Shown here piece after piece: positions 28,335 through 40,600 of a stretch of DNA of 64,000 bases. The position numbers and the translations under genes were made by a program. Where the stretch lies: positions 5,337,001 through 5,401,000 of the forward strand of contig NC_134025.1 in NCBI RefSeq assembly GCF_964204645.1, given 5' to 3'. Origin of the DNA: Tubulanus polymorphus. Lineage: Eukaryota; Nemertea; Palaeonemertea; Tubulaniformes; Tubulanidae. The notes under the pieces were generated by a model. That model made no database searches. It saw nothing but the letters and a program-made list of their open reading frames with translations, and was not told the DNA's origin. Every line of letters starts with the position of its first letter. Position 1 is the stretch's first letter.

Positions 28335-30207
28335 TATCGAGGATCTATGTAAATTTGAACGTGTGCTGCTTGTTGTGGATGTAGTGTATGAACTAGTCAT
28401 GGTAAAGCGAGCGTGCAATAGCCGAGTCAAAAATATCTGATGACTTGATAATGATCGACTTTTTAGAGAATGAATCACTTGAACATTGTTGTACATACTG
28501 TATTTGTGTAGTTAAATGCATACAGTACAGGAAATAAAATTATTTTCCATAGCAGCCATATGTATTTACTGTGTTATTTGAATACCAGGTTAGTGGCTTT
28601 GCTTCAGTATTGGCTAAAAAAATCATACCTTGTTTCTCCTATTCAGCCGGGTGATTTTGAAAACTGCAATAAAATTTTATTATCACTTCATTTCTAGAAA
28701 ATGTTATATACAGGGGGTACTGTAGATAGGCAGCCGGTCAGGTCAACTTTTTAAGCTCGGCTAAAATGAGAAACGTGGTATCGATCTTTTAACCCAATAC
28801 GTATATATAAGTGAACAGGTCCCGGAACAAGTGGACACTGGTGCGATGTTCGAGCATACACGTATTTTGTCGTAATTTCGAGGGGTCGATTTTTTTCATT
28901 CATGTCTGAACATTAAAAGTTTAATTTCGAGATAAGGACCGAATGAAATCGATTCAACAAGTCGCAGACAATTTCGAAACTATCAAATGGCAACAAAAAG
29001 AGAATATTATGTTCACCTTATCGGATGGCAATGATTATTGGAAATACTAGTACTCGGGCTTTTCAAAGAGCGATTTTTATTTTGGGATAAAAACTGCAAA
29101 CTATTGGATATTACCGGTACTCTGAAATTAGCATAAGTACATAACACAGTTTTTTCCATGAGTCTAAGCGTAAGAATTAAAAGATAACTGGCAGAAATTA
29201 CTACGTGTACATATTGCTATATTCCTTAGTGAGTATGTAACATGGCTTAATTCGTTCATTTTCGATGAAAATATAAATATCTTATGAAATCGTTCAAAAC
29301 ACGAAACAAACTATGGAGTTTCAAAAAAAAAATCAAGATAATCTAATAAATCATTCAATATACGAAATTCAATATACGAACAACTAACACCATTGAGTAG
29401 GTTTTAGAAATGATGATCGAAGTTTGTTTGACCGACAGAATTCTCCTAAAAATACTGAAGCAGCCGCAAGCCACATAACATACAGTATGAGTAGACTCCG
29501 CTCAAGTCGGATCGTTTAGACTGCGCCCAAGTCGGTACTTTGGGGACGGTAAAAATGTGTCCGACTTTAAGGATACCGAGTTGGATTTCTTAAAAAGTGT
29601 CACAAAAATATTTTAACGAAAATCCGAGTTGAACGGTTATCTGACGGATCCTCGGGGCTCGGGCGTAGTCCTCTTGTATTATAGTGCATAATAGAAGCTA
29701 TTTGATACATGCAGTTAAATACTAACATAAAGATATATTTCTCGCCAATTTCAGAGTTTTATACACATCGTTCTGCAAAATTCCGCTAAATCATCATTCA
29801 TTTTTGCGCACATTTCGCTGGCTATCTATTTTGACTAATTCATATATGTTCAACTCATCTACGTATTATCGCGAACGAACTCGCAAGCATTTTCCAATTG
29901 GTGGATATTATATATTTGAAGCGAAGTTATATAGGTCTAGATATATATGTACTAATGATCTTAAAAATGTTTCATATTCGGCCTTGGCCCGAATACCTAT
30001 ACATTTACAGTTCAGCTTCGAAATATGAGAAAGTTGATTGATAATAAATGGATTGTGATATAAATTAGCCTTAATATAAATATTTTTATCGGCTGGATGC
30101 TACGTGAATATAAACTTTGTGTATATCAGTATAAGCCGTGTATTGAAATATGTATGTAGATAAAAAAATATCATGATGAACGATGTGCTCTTGGTCTGCA
30201 AATCGGT
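28335..30207. other. Intergenic sequence between RABL3 and the four-TM gene
   Basis: Holds the two 3' UTRs. Around 29484-29690 there is a patch resembling a decayed inverted-repeat element: GAGTAGACTCCGCTCAAGTC on the left, a looser mirrored copy near its right end, and a tandem copy of the left motif about 30 bases in. Its tip resembles the MITE at 23.7 kb. Nothing else is recognisable. Confidence 0.45.
28533..28538 (+). terminator. Poly(A) signal of RABL3
   Basis: AATAAA lies about 200 bases after the RABL3 stop. Confidence 0.5.
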
Positions 30208-31289
30208 TTAGGTTAAAAGTGATTTTTCTTCAGCGTTAACTTTCTGAGGTATGTTGTACACGATCTCAACCTGAATTTTCGGGCGACAGCATGTTAATCG
30301 ACAACAGAATCCGGCTTGTACAATACACGCGATGCAATTTATACTTAAGAACACGCAACGAGCGACGAAAAGCGTTGCGTGATGGTTTTTGATGGCTTCG
30401 AATTCGTCTATGGGAGTTTTCTGGTATATCGTCATGCCTTCATCGTTCATCTCGTATCTTCCTGCATGATTCCACGCGTCGCCGAATTCTCGTATGACAT
30501 CGGTAGAGGCGAGCAACATCGCGGCGAAAGCCGAACCCATAGCGCCGATTATGGAAAAGACTAGACATGTGACATGTAGAGCCATGCGCGGAAATCGCCC
30601 GGCAACAAACGTGAAAATGGCAGTCACGAAGCAAAACAGCGTTTCTCCGTAAATGATGCTGGTGTCATTTTTTCTGTCTTTTGGATCCCCTGACATATAG
30701 ACGCTGTCGATGATCACCAAGGAAATACCACACATCAGTTGTATTGTACCGATGATGATGGATTTGCGGAAGAAATTCGACACACCTTCCCAATTCCCTG
30801 AAAAATAACGAGTCAATATGGTGTCTCAATATCAATAACGACTGGGATCGTGGACTGGTTGGCTCATTAGTGACCATATTCAATATTTAAATGTACATTA
30901 TTTTCTGCCAACCAAAACATTTTTTCGTGAAATATATTGTCAAGATACTAGTCCACGTAAATGTAGCTTCTTAGATTCTCAGAATTTCAGACTCGCAGAT
31001 CGCTTGGCCACCATCAGCGCTTGCAGTGAAAGTTTATTTTCTGTAAGATTTCCGTAAAATTTGCCCCCTTCCAAAAAGCTGATTCCGCGCCTGAATACTG
31101 CCATATATGCGTAGGATAGAACGAATAGAACTGACCTTGGCGAGGTTTCGTTAATACATTCACATTGCCAAATTCTGCAGATGAAATCTGAATGTGAAGT
31201 TTAGCTTCCGAATTTTGTTGTTGGGCTGTAACTTCATTTGAAATCTGGTGACCGTTACTTAACATTTCTTCTTTTTCCGCTGTTGTCAT
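30208..31289 (-). CDS. Four-transmembrane protein, family not assigned (about 247 aa)
   Basis: Two exons, 31289-31136 and 30797-30208, join in phase. I chose the ATG giving MTTAEKEEML; the frame stays open to an AG acceptor at 31308, so a 5' exon probably exists. A polar N-terminus of about 60 residues precedes four hydrophobic segments: IIIGTIQLMCGISLVIID, then GETLFCFVTAIFTFVAG, a third rich in Ala/Ser/Gly, and FVARCVFLSINCIACIVQAG followed by a Cys cluster and a short polar tail. The loop between segments 3 and 4 is the longest. This topology and the Gly-x-x-Gln first helix recall MS4A/CD20-like proteins, but the likeness is weak and I would not name it. The start is head to head with the compact glutamate receptor, 1.4 kb away. 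Confidence 0.75.
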
Positions 31290-31307
31290 ATCGGAGTTCT
31301 TCACTCT

Positions 31308-32698
31308 CTGAAAAGAAACCGAGAATGCATTTCTATTTACACAATTATAGTCTTACGTTATAAGAAAGTAACAAGGGATTCTACGAAGAATCTCTGATAA
31401 CGGGTGCTTCGAAGACTCGAAGTTTTTCCATCTAAGACAATAAATCCCGTACAAAGTCGAATATCAGATTTTACGCGTTTAGACATACCTACTTCCTATG
31501 GACTAAAAAACCCTCTATCACAGGGGTCTGGTTTTACGTACGAAGTCCTGCTGATAACTGACATAAGTGCATTATATACACCTGCGACACCAGCTGCTTC
31601 AGAAAATTATTTTTATATATTTTCATCGACACAGATAGGAAAGCACAATGCATTCAGGATTAGGACAACCAGGTCAAAAAATACCAAAGTACTCGATATC
31701 GGTCAGAAATGTCATTTAAAGCAAAACGACTTTAACAGTCGTCTTTTTTTCTGTTGAATTTAATGTGAATAGCAATTTCTATGAATAATCTTATATTGGT
31801 CTCTTCTTTCGTAGTAGCGCCATGTAGTCTGCAGGTCACAAAAAGCATATCAACAGCTTGGCCTAGTCATTTACTACACAATGTTGCTGTCTTTGTAAAC
31901 CGGTATTCATCGAGGGAGAGACAGTTGCAGTATATGAAAAGAGACCCTCGTTTCAGGGAGGTGTGAGCGACCAACTCTTCCCGCTCTGATTCGATTGTCC
32001 AAATGGACTTCGTTCGTACGTCACTTCGAATCTCTTACACCAGGATGTTAAACGTTCACACCGATTGTATGTATATATATGTCACAAGAATCCACGTCTA
32101 CTTGTCACAAAGCATCAAACCAAAAATTGAAAGTGATCAGCAGAGCAGTGGTAGTTATATTTGCATGTGTTCTATCCTATACGTACCGATCGAAAAATGC
32201 ATAGTCCTCAAGCAAAAAAAATTATCAACTCCTCATTTTTGCACTGCGCTAGAAACACCACCAGATTTTTTCATTGTCAATCGTGAACTGGCAGCGGTCT
32301 GGGGTGGAAGGTCCCTCCAACCCCCATTTTCTAAACATAATATTTTCATTACGTTGTTTCCCCAAGATGCCATTCTAGGGTGTATTTTTTGGGGTCCAAA
32401 AACATATCGCGTCACTATTTCGTGATAGAAGTTCATAAATTAGGTCCCCAAAATTCCTGGATCACAGAAGTAATTCCTGAATACAGTGGATACAGTAACG
32501 GGGATTCTTTTCCGGAATTTCAGTACTCTATAGATCACCTATAATAAGAATTTCCATTAGATATTCCAACGCAATTTGTTTTGTTTTTTCACCGTTTATC
32601 CAGGCCGACCCACATTGGCGCGTCTGTTGTGCTGCTGTATGATACTTTGGTTCAGAGTTTGCAAAAAACGGTTTATTCACAATAGTGTGAGTCTGAGC
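31308..32698. promoter_or_regulatory. Head-to-head region: four-TM gene / compact receptor
   Basis: Must hold the promoters of both genes. I found no exon encoding an amino-terminal receptor domain here, which matters for the compact receptor model. The open frames near 31.4-31.8 and 32.0-32.4 kb have no family resemblance. Confidence 0.45.
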
Positions 32699-35600
32699 AT
32701 GAAAATGTGGTTATCCGTTGCAAGCATAGTTCTAGCAATAATTCTAGTGAAACCTGGAAGCGATGCTAAAAGAGCTGCAGGTAAGAAGAAATATTAAGTA
32801 AAGGATAAAAGTATTTCAGAACGTGTTTTACCTCCAGCATAATTTCCACGAAACCTGATTTTCATTAGCAATTTCAACCTAACAGATCTTACAATATATA
32901 CATAGGAAGCTCCCATCAGAATGTACCCAGAACAGATACTAGTGTGTAGGCAAGCGTTTTGTTCATCTCATAATGGTGATGATATCCCCTTGCTCATTTG
33001 GCTTATTTGAGACCTTTCTTGGTTATATATCGTCCCTTTGCGTAATCTACCCGCTGGCTACATCATGATCATAAAAGTATATTTAAATTACCTAGTACAG
33101 CTGATGATCCTAACGACTGAGTTAATCTGAAAGAAATTTGGAAATCCTAATTATCGTCAATTGTCGAGCTAAATTGTTCGTATTACATTTCTTCTAGACG
33201 ATTTCCAAGCTGACTCACCAAAACGATCCGTCAAAATAACGACTATTTTGGTAAGCCGTAACTTTAGTAGGAATGGTACAATCCTCTTTTGAAAATTATG
33301 TAAATCGCACCGATCTGTCAAACATTCAGATTTATGGTGTCGGCGGCGGAGACGAGTCGCGCATATTGAGTAAAACGAGTTATTCATTCGCTTAATGATT
33401 TATTTTCCTGTTTATAGTATAAAAGAATGTAAAAAAAACGACGAAAAAAGTTTAATTTTCATAACCTATATATTGAGTTTTCTCCCAAGATCGAATCGGT
33501 TGTAATTTCTGCTGACAAATGATTTTTTATACGTCCGTACATGATGGCAAACGATCGCACTAGCATGTTTGCAATGTCCTACATCTAATTCTTAAAAAGT
33601 ACGCATCTGATGTATGAGCACGCTCAAAGTATATGGGAACGAAACAAGACGTTCATGAATGAAACGAATTTGTGAAATATTTTGCCGTTCCATTAAACTT
33701 ATTTCATCTTTTTGTATTTCAGGCGGAACCGTTTATGATGAAGCGGAAAGACGGCGCTTACGAGGGCTACATCGCTGACTTGATCGATCGAATTTCCAAA
33801 AAAGCCAATTTCAATTACGAATTTCAGATTACGGCTAATGGAAGATACGGCGTGATTGATTCGAACACAGGGCTTTGGAATGGAATGATTGGGGAACTCA
33901 TTAACCGGGTTGGTCAAAATAGATATAACATTTTAACCCCTTCTACACGGAGTTCCTGAAGTTGATTATTGAGTTTCATTCCTCCCACGCTCATTTTGAA
34001 AAGATGTAAATTCTATGTCGCATGACTTCTCTTGAAATCTGCGAAAAGGTGTAGGAAATAAGGAGAGAATTAAAATGTTGCATAATAATCACACGGAGTT
34101 AAAACATCGTTTCAGAAAGTGGATATGGCAGCTGCTGACATGACAATAACTTCACAAAGAGAACGCATTGTTGACTTCAGTACACCGTTCTTGAACACTG
34201 GAATTGGCATCCTGATGAAAAAACCCGCTTCAGCTCGGCGTTCCTCGTTTGCCGTGTTTCAACCATTCAGGGCAGAATTGTGGTTTGCCATTGTAGTGGC
34301 TTACGTAGTAATGAGTATCGTTCTCTTCCTTCTGGCGAGGTTCGGTGAATGGCAACAATCTTTGGACGGAAAAGAAGAGAACAGATTTTCCTTAGCGGGC
34401 AGTTTTTGGTATCTATTTGGATCCCCGGGAAATGCAGGTAATGCTTTCTCATTTACTCCAAAGCAAGGATTATTATTCTTTTTGATATCTATTTCCTTTC
34501 ATTTTCTATCAAAGGTTGTAACCTGGTTCCGAATTCTATATCGGTGCGGATCATTAGTTCTACATGGTGGATTTTCTCATTTTTCGTTTTGGGAGCTTAC
34601 GTGGCAAAACTATTTCCGTTTCTGACTCCAGAACGTTTAATGACGCCATCCACCTCACTCACCGCTGAAGACTTGTCAAAGCAGACTTTTATCAAATATG
34701 GCACAATATATCGTGGATCAACATGGGAGTTTTTCAGAAACGTAAAACAAAATATGATTTATTCAAGCCCAACGCACCTGACGTCAGGGGAACACGAAAT
34801 ACAGAAACACGGAATCAAACAAGTTTGATCTTGGAAACATTATTACCCGAAACCATGTTTCCCGCTTCTCGTAAACGCACACGAAATAGGGAAACGCTCG
34901 GGAACATGTTTTTGTCTCCTGTTTCTGTTTCCCATGCGTCGTGTGAGTTGGGTTTTACGAAATGAGTGATTTCCATTTCATCATCTTCGTTGCTTTTTTT
35001 CAATGTTTTTTCTTCGATCGTTTCAGTCCCGTGTTGAGGTATATTCGCGAATGTATAGATTCATGGAAAGCAGCCGACCATCGGTTTACGTGAACTCTAC
35101 GAAAGAAGGCATCGAACGCGTAAAACGAGGCTACTACGCATTTTTGACCGAAGCACATACCATTACATACCACACGCGAAGGGATTGTTCATTAATGCAA
35201 GCTGGGGGTTATCTAGATTCCAAGGGCCTAGGATTCGCATTTCCAATAGGTATAACCTTCGACAATTTATCATATATGTATAAGCGACTAGATTAGTTGG
35301 AATTGCAATGACAATTTGTTGCTCAATAGATACGTATCTAAGCCCGGCGCACACCTTTACGATTGGTCGTATGATCGCATATTTTCGTATCATCGTAAAA
35401 GTGTGAAATGGCATCCGGAACCGATTTCATCGTATCATCGCATGCGATCATACGATGGTCGTAAAGGTGTGCGGCACAGACATATTATTGACTGATAGGT
35501 ATCTACAGTGCGATATGTATATATTTACTGAAAGTGATTTATTTCCTTATTCTCAAAACATGCTTTGCGTGCAAATTCTAACAGCTTTCTTATGTATGTC

Positions 35601-36106
35601 TTATTCTATATCAAGGATCTCCGCTGAGACAAAATGTATCATCAGCAATATTGATGTTGGCGGAAAGTGGCGTCTTACAGATGTTGTACAATAGATGGTT
35701 TATCGAGCCCGCTAGATGTGAAACTGGTCAAGACAGTTCAGACTCCTCTGGATTTGTAATAGGAGCTCATGGTGTCCATCCCTTATTTGGTATTCTACTA
35801 GGCGGATTGGGCCTGGCGGGCATCGTTGCCATATTTGAAATGCTTTGCATAGCTCGTAGAAAGTCAAAACAAAACAAGGTTTCTATCGACATTCTCTCAA
35901 ACTTCGTGGTGAACTCAATGTTTTCGTAATGAAACTGTTACCGAAAGATAAGCGAATACATTTAAATATATTTTGGTTTTTAGGTGCCATTTTGCGACCA
36001 GGTCTCCTCGAATATGCGTCAGTTGGTGGCATCGTGCTGTTCATCGACACGAATACAACAGATGGCGGCATTTGACAATTCTGATAAACTGACAGAAATT
36101 TCATGA
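32699..36106 (+). CDS. Kainate-binding-protein-like ionotropic glutamate receptor without ATD (492 aa)
   Basis: Exons 32699-32780, 33198-33250, 33723-33908, 34116-34437, 34515-34741, 35027-35249, 35616-35878 and 35984-36106 join to one 493-codon frame. A signal peptide (MKMWLSVASIVLAIILVKPG) is followed within about 15 residues by the ligand-binding domain (VKITTIL, EPFMM); the roughly 400-residue amino-terminal domain of normal receptors is missing. Ligand-contact positions are kept: TITSQR (Arg122), GST (282-284) and Glu332. M1 is about 162-182, M3 226-248, M4 420-444. The pore loop reads FGSPGNAG where kainate receptors have GSLMQQG, and the M3 gate reads AYVAKLFPF instead of SYTANLAAF. 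Length and layout recall vertebrate kainate-binding proteins (about 460-490 aa). It probably binds glutamate or a relative at the cell surface; channel activity is doubtful. It shares intron positions with the convergent kainate receptor. Confidence 0.9.
34779..34786. promoter_or_regulatory. CRE palindrome TGACGTCA
   Basis: Exact CREB/ATF site in an intron of the compact receptor gene, just after exon 34515-34741. Function is inferred only. Confidence 0.25.
35342..35476. repeat. Foldback element in a compact-receptor intron
   Basis: The left end (GCGCACACCTTTACGA...CGTATGATCGCAT) and the right end are inverted copies, with CACACCTTTACGA and CGTATGATCGCAT both mirrored. The middle repeats ATCGTA-type words in both orientations. 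It lies between exons 35027-35249 and 35616-35878. I see no clear target duplication. Confidence 0.7.
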
Positions 36107-36250
36107 GCTCGCGTCGCGTTCATCTCGCAATTATCCGTAGTTAGCTGGATTTTTCTTCGATTCTACGCGCAATAACAACAACTCCTAAAACGAAATTCAA
36201 AACTTCAAACTCGGTGTAGTTTTTATCAAAATTGACATGCGCAACGCATG

Positions 36251-36256
36251 AATAAA
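36251..36256 (+). terminator. Poly(A) signal of the compact receptor
   Basis: AATAAA lies 145 bases after the stop codon. Confidence 0.5.
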
Positions 36257-36403
36257 ATTTAATCAAGTATGTACATATACACGCGGAATATAATCGGGAA
36301 TCATCAAATATGGCTATAACAATATGGAAGCAGGAAATTATGGAAAACGATCTTTTTTTTTCAAAAACTTTCACGTGAACGTGGACAAAATATAGGTGTA
36401 ATC

Positions 36404-37494
36404 ATGATACATAAGAAGTTACATGTATTTCTACTTGTTTTTTTATTATTCATCCATGCGCCTAGAGTACAAATTAGTGCGCGAGCGTTTGTTGGTGGAA
36501 AATAACTTTTTTCCAATAACGAATTGAATATAATCATTATATAAACATCCCGCATTCAAACCGGACATCATGATATCATCGACAAAATATTCTGTGTGCA
36601 TTATGCGTAATCCCTCAAAAATATGAACAAAGATGAATAATAGTAATTTTCAAACGAAAATGCGATTATTACGTTGAACTTTGAAAAACTCAAACCCAAC
36701 TCGGTATAAGGCAGAGAAGTAGGAACTCCCATGAGATAACCCACTAAACTGCTCGTATCGAAATCTTAACATGCTTGCGATTCCAAACTTGACTAATTTC
36801 AGCCTTCCCGACAATATCTAATTGTCTTTGTATCTAATAACGCTAAATCTAAACTATATAGGCGCCTGTTATTCATCGTCTCCTCATGAGTGAAACGAAA
36901 ATCTTGTTCGATTCTACTGATGAAAATTAAAGCATGCAATTTAAACCATCACATATTGAGCAAGAGCGATGAGTGGAATTTCACCGGTAAGCTCTATGAT
37001 TGTATAAACGCGTTCATTATACAAATCCATGATGGTTATAGGTGTTTAAGTCTAAGAATCTAGAAAAATAAACAATATCGATGCCCGTTTTATACATATA
37101 CGATGCACCTGCGTATTATATCATAATGTGAAGATATCGATCCGATTGTTTGATACTCAGAATAACGATCCGAGAAAATTAATCTGATATCAGTTTCAAA
37201 CCCGCACAACTCACAGAAGACGGAGTTGTGAAATTTGATGGGCAGCGGATAAAAAATTTGCACGCTTTTTACTCACACCGCTGCAGTTATTCAAACAGTC
37301 TTAAATGTTTCGATGGAAGATATGAAATTACTCTTCACGACCAGTCACTCGGTCATCTCATTACAATAGTCGAAAAAATTGATCCAAACTGTACAAATTA
37401 TTTACAATCATACATAGAAAATAAAAACCTCTTCCCCAACTGCGCTCGTTCGGTTTTCATTCTAAACATCGCTTTATTATTTTTGTTGAAATAA
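36404..37494 (+). CDS. Candidate small secreted or membrane-anchored Cys protein (tentative)
   Basis: Not a family I recognise. The best-supported junction joins 36920-36986 (donor ACCG|gtaagc) to 37217-37494 (acceptor tcacag), reading WNFTEDGVVKFDGQR across it in phase. That part has N-glycosylation motifs NFT and NCT, five cysteines, and ends with a hydrophobic tail (SVFILNIALLFLLK) just before the stop, like a GPI signal or C-terminal anchor. Upstream, 36404 begins a convincing signal peptide (MIHKKLHVFLLVFLLFIHAP). It can be joined in phase through a weak donor near 36492 to an acceptor near 36887, which adds a sixth cysteine, but this first junction is uncertain. If the first junction is wrong, translation could start at ATG 36920 (114 aa, no signal peptide). 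The gene sits between the two glutamate receptors. Confidence 0.35.
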
Positions 37495-37697
37495 GATCAG
37501 TCGCATCGATCTTGGTTCAACGTGCCGATTTAAGAAATGTTCCATCGCGTTCGCTAACACTTCGTGACAATCATGGCCGCGCCATTATCGCCATAATCAT
37601 AGTCTGCTCGCCCGAAGTCGTTAAACTCGTGGCCCTGAGGCCAGTACCCACGTCTGCTAATATTATCTTCGATGCTTAAATCGGCACTACACCGCCG

Positions 37698-40600
37698 TCA
37701 TGCGTACAGTTCTCGACCCGGCACTGCCGTGTGGCTGGGAACTAGTCCGGTTAATGGTACGGATAAATTCATCCCATTGTCCATGATATCATTTTGAGTA
37801 GGTCTTTTCTTAGCCGGCTTTTTGGACGAACTAAAACAGCGAATTGCGAAACGGAATTCTTTGCCCATTTCGGTACATATGGAATCCTGAAACGATTCAT
37901 TGAACCAGCATGTGTGAATAATCAGAAAATTGGAAAATATACGAAGGATAATATGTGTAGTGGACATTGATTTACCTTTTTATACCCTGGATCCACTCTT
38001 TGTCCGTACAAATCTATATTATTCTACAAAAAGACATTTGAATGAAAATGAGTGTCTCTTTCAATGATTTAATCATTCTGTGTTCAAAATCAATTTAGAA
38101 TGAAATAACAGCTTAACTGACTTCGTACACCTACCTTTTCGGCACGCGCGTTTTTGCGAGCTTTCCAAACAAATTCCATTATTGCTATAATTACAGATAA
38201 GAAGAGTCCAGCGACTAGAACAACAAATACGCCGCCCACATTTTCTACTCCAAGTTCATTCGCGTTCGCATCTTTCGGTTCGGCATTAGTGCATTTACCG
38301 CCGCCATCTTTTTCCTTCCACCACCGATTGTACAAAAAGTGAAGCTTTTGCGCTTCTTGTAATTTCAGAATGCTATCGGAAATAGCATCTCGATAAGGAG
38401 AACCTACGGATACAATTCAAGTAAGGTGTCAGATAATTAGATTTGAAATTAGAAAAAAACGAATCTCTTTTCCTAGTAACTCACCCATTGGGGTTCCTAT
38501 ACCATAGCCTTTAGAATCGAGAAGTCCGCCAACTTGCATAAGATCACATTGTCTTTGCGTGAAATATTCGTTCATAGTAGACTCCAATAGATAAGCGTAG
38601 TCACCGTTTTTAACTCTCTCTATGCCATGCTTCGTGGTGTTTACGAATACCGATGGCACTTCGTTCGCCATGAAGTTCCACATCCGTTCGTAGGTTGGGA
38701 TTTTTGACGACTGGAATTTTGATCGAAAAATCAGTTGCAACGGATTTCATTCATATGATTGGGGGATTCAACACATTTTCGTAAAAGAACAACTTACCCT
38801 GAAAAATGAAAAGGTAGAACCTCCCCAAATTGTGCCATATTTGATTTCAGTCTGCTTGGAGAGATCTTCGGCACTCTGAATCGGTGATATCATTCTTTCG
38901 ACAGTGAGGAAAGCGGCAAGATTTGCCGTATATGAAGAGATCATAATGAGCGTAAAGAACCACCATATTCCACTGACTATACGCGTTGAAATTGCTCTTG
39001 GTGCAACTTCAGAACCTGTAAGATAAGTCTTGTTTCAATCCATTTCCTAATGGGATACAATTATATCTTTCCGAGGAAAGACCAAAACAACAAATGAACG
39101 TCTCATCACGAAGGGGTTGGCGTGGATATGTTGAAAATAACAGTAATTATCAATATAGTATAGGTTCGTTGATATACATGTATCATTCAATGATTTCAGG
39201 ATCCTTCATGGTTTTCCATTACTGATTACGTATTTGATGACTATATATACTATATTAAGTTGGCATGATAAATGTCAGTAACTACACCCACCTTGTTGCA
39301 TGAGAGATCCAATTGTAAACCAGAGACTATTCAATATGGTGAATTGATTTTCTACGACATCCGAATCAGGATTGCACGGATGTGGATTATACCATTCATA
39401 CGGCGTAAATCTGGCGATAACGAAAAGTATTATGCTGACAATCGTGTACGCCGCTAACATATAGATCCATACATCGATAGACAACGGCGACAGAAACGAA
39501 AACAAACTAGGGTTCTTCTTGACCGGCTTCATGAAAATGACGCTGATTCCCAGGTTCATGAAGGGTTTCGTGAAGTCTATCACTTGTTCTCGCTGGTAGC
39601 TGATCGTAAGAGAAGCTACAGCCAAGTCGGCTCTCTGAATGATAAAACATGGAAATCATTTCTTATTAACATTCCTGAACATCATATTTCAACGACTATT
39701 GATGAAAAATTATGATTAAAATCAAGTTGATATTTCCTATAAAATCATTATATACACTGTCCAGAAAGACGTTACTTCTTAGGTAATTTACACATATTTC
39801 ACAAGCTGATTCATCATATATTCATCATATTCTGATAACTCAATATACGGTATTTCATTGGGGATTTTTATCAGACGTAGAAAAATACCAACGGGGTATT
39901 CAAGTGGTCCGCTATACGCTGTACGATCTGCACTCGGGATAGAATCAAGTGCTGCAACTGCTCTTTTTCATCGTTTTCATCGTCGGATCGCCAATGAAGA
40001 GGCATCTCTACGACGCATGTTGACATGAACATGGTATCAATGACGTTGCTCCAAAAACCTCGTCTCCATTGTAGTGAATTTACCGGGTTTTTATTTCAGA
40101 TCTATCCCTTACCTTATCAATCAAATCACTAACCATACCATTCCATTCCCCGTTGTCCATTTTCGCCCCGTATTTCTTGTCGGCTACAAGCTCGATGGTG
40201 TAGTTGAATCCAAGATCTGCGGCAATCTCTCTTAGCAAGTCAACACAGTAGCCTTTGAATCGTGCATTTCCTTTCAATGGTTCGCCGTTGATTGGTTCAC
40301 TTTTCATAACGAACGGGTCATCCTAATTTTGGTGAAAATACGACAGAGACAATTATTTCGATTGAAATCAAAAAGTTGTTACGATATGATATAAACTGAA
40401 TCTTCTATTAACACTAATGCTCAAATTAGTCCCGAGGATTGAACACCTATTCTAGGAATACAATGTGTTTCTTTGAAATACGGTTTCAGATTTTGAGGAT
40501 TAATCATTCGAGCAGAATCAAATTCTATTTTGGAAAGTATGAATGGTGCAGCGACGCGATTTTACGATTCAGTCGTCACGACATGTTGATGTGAATCGCA

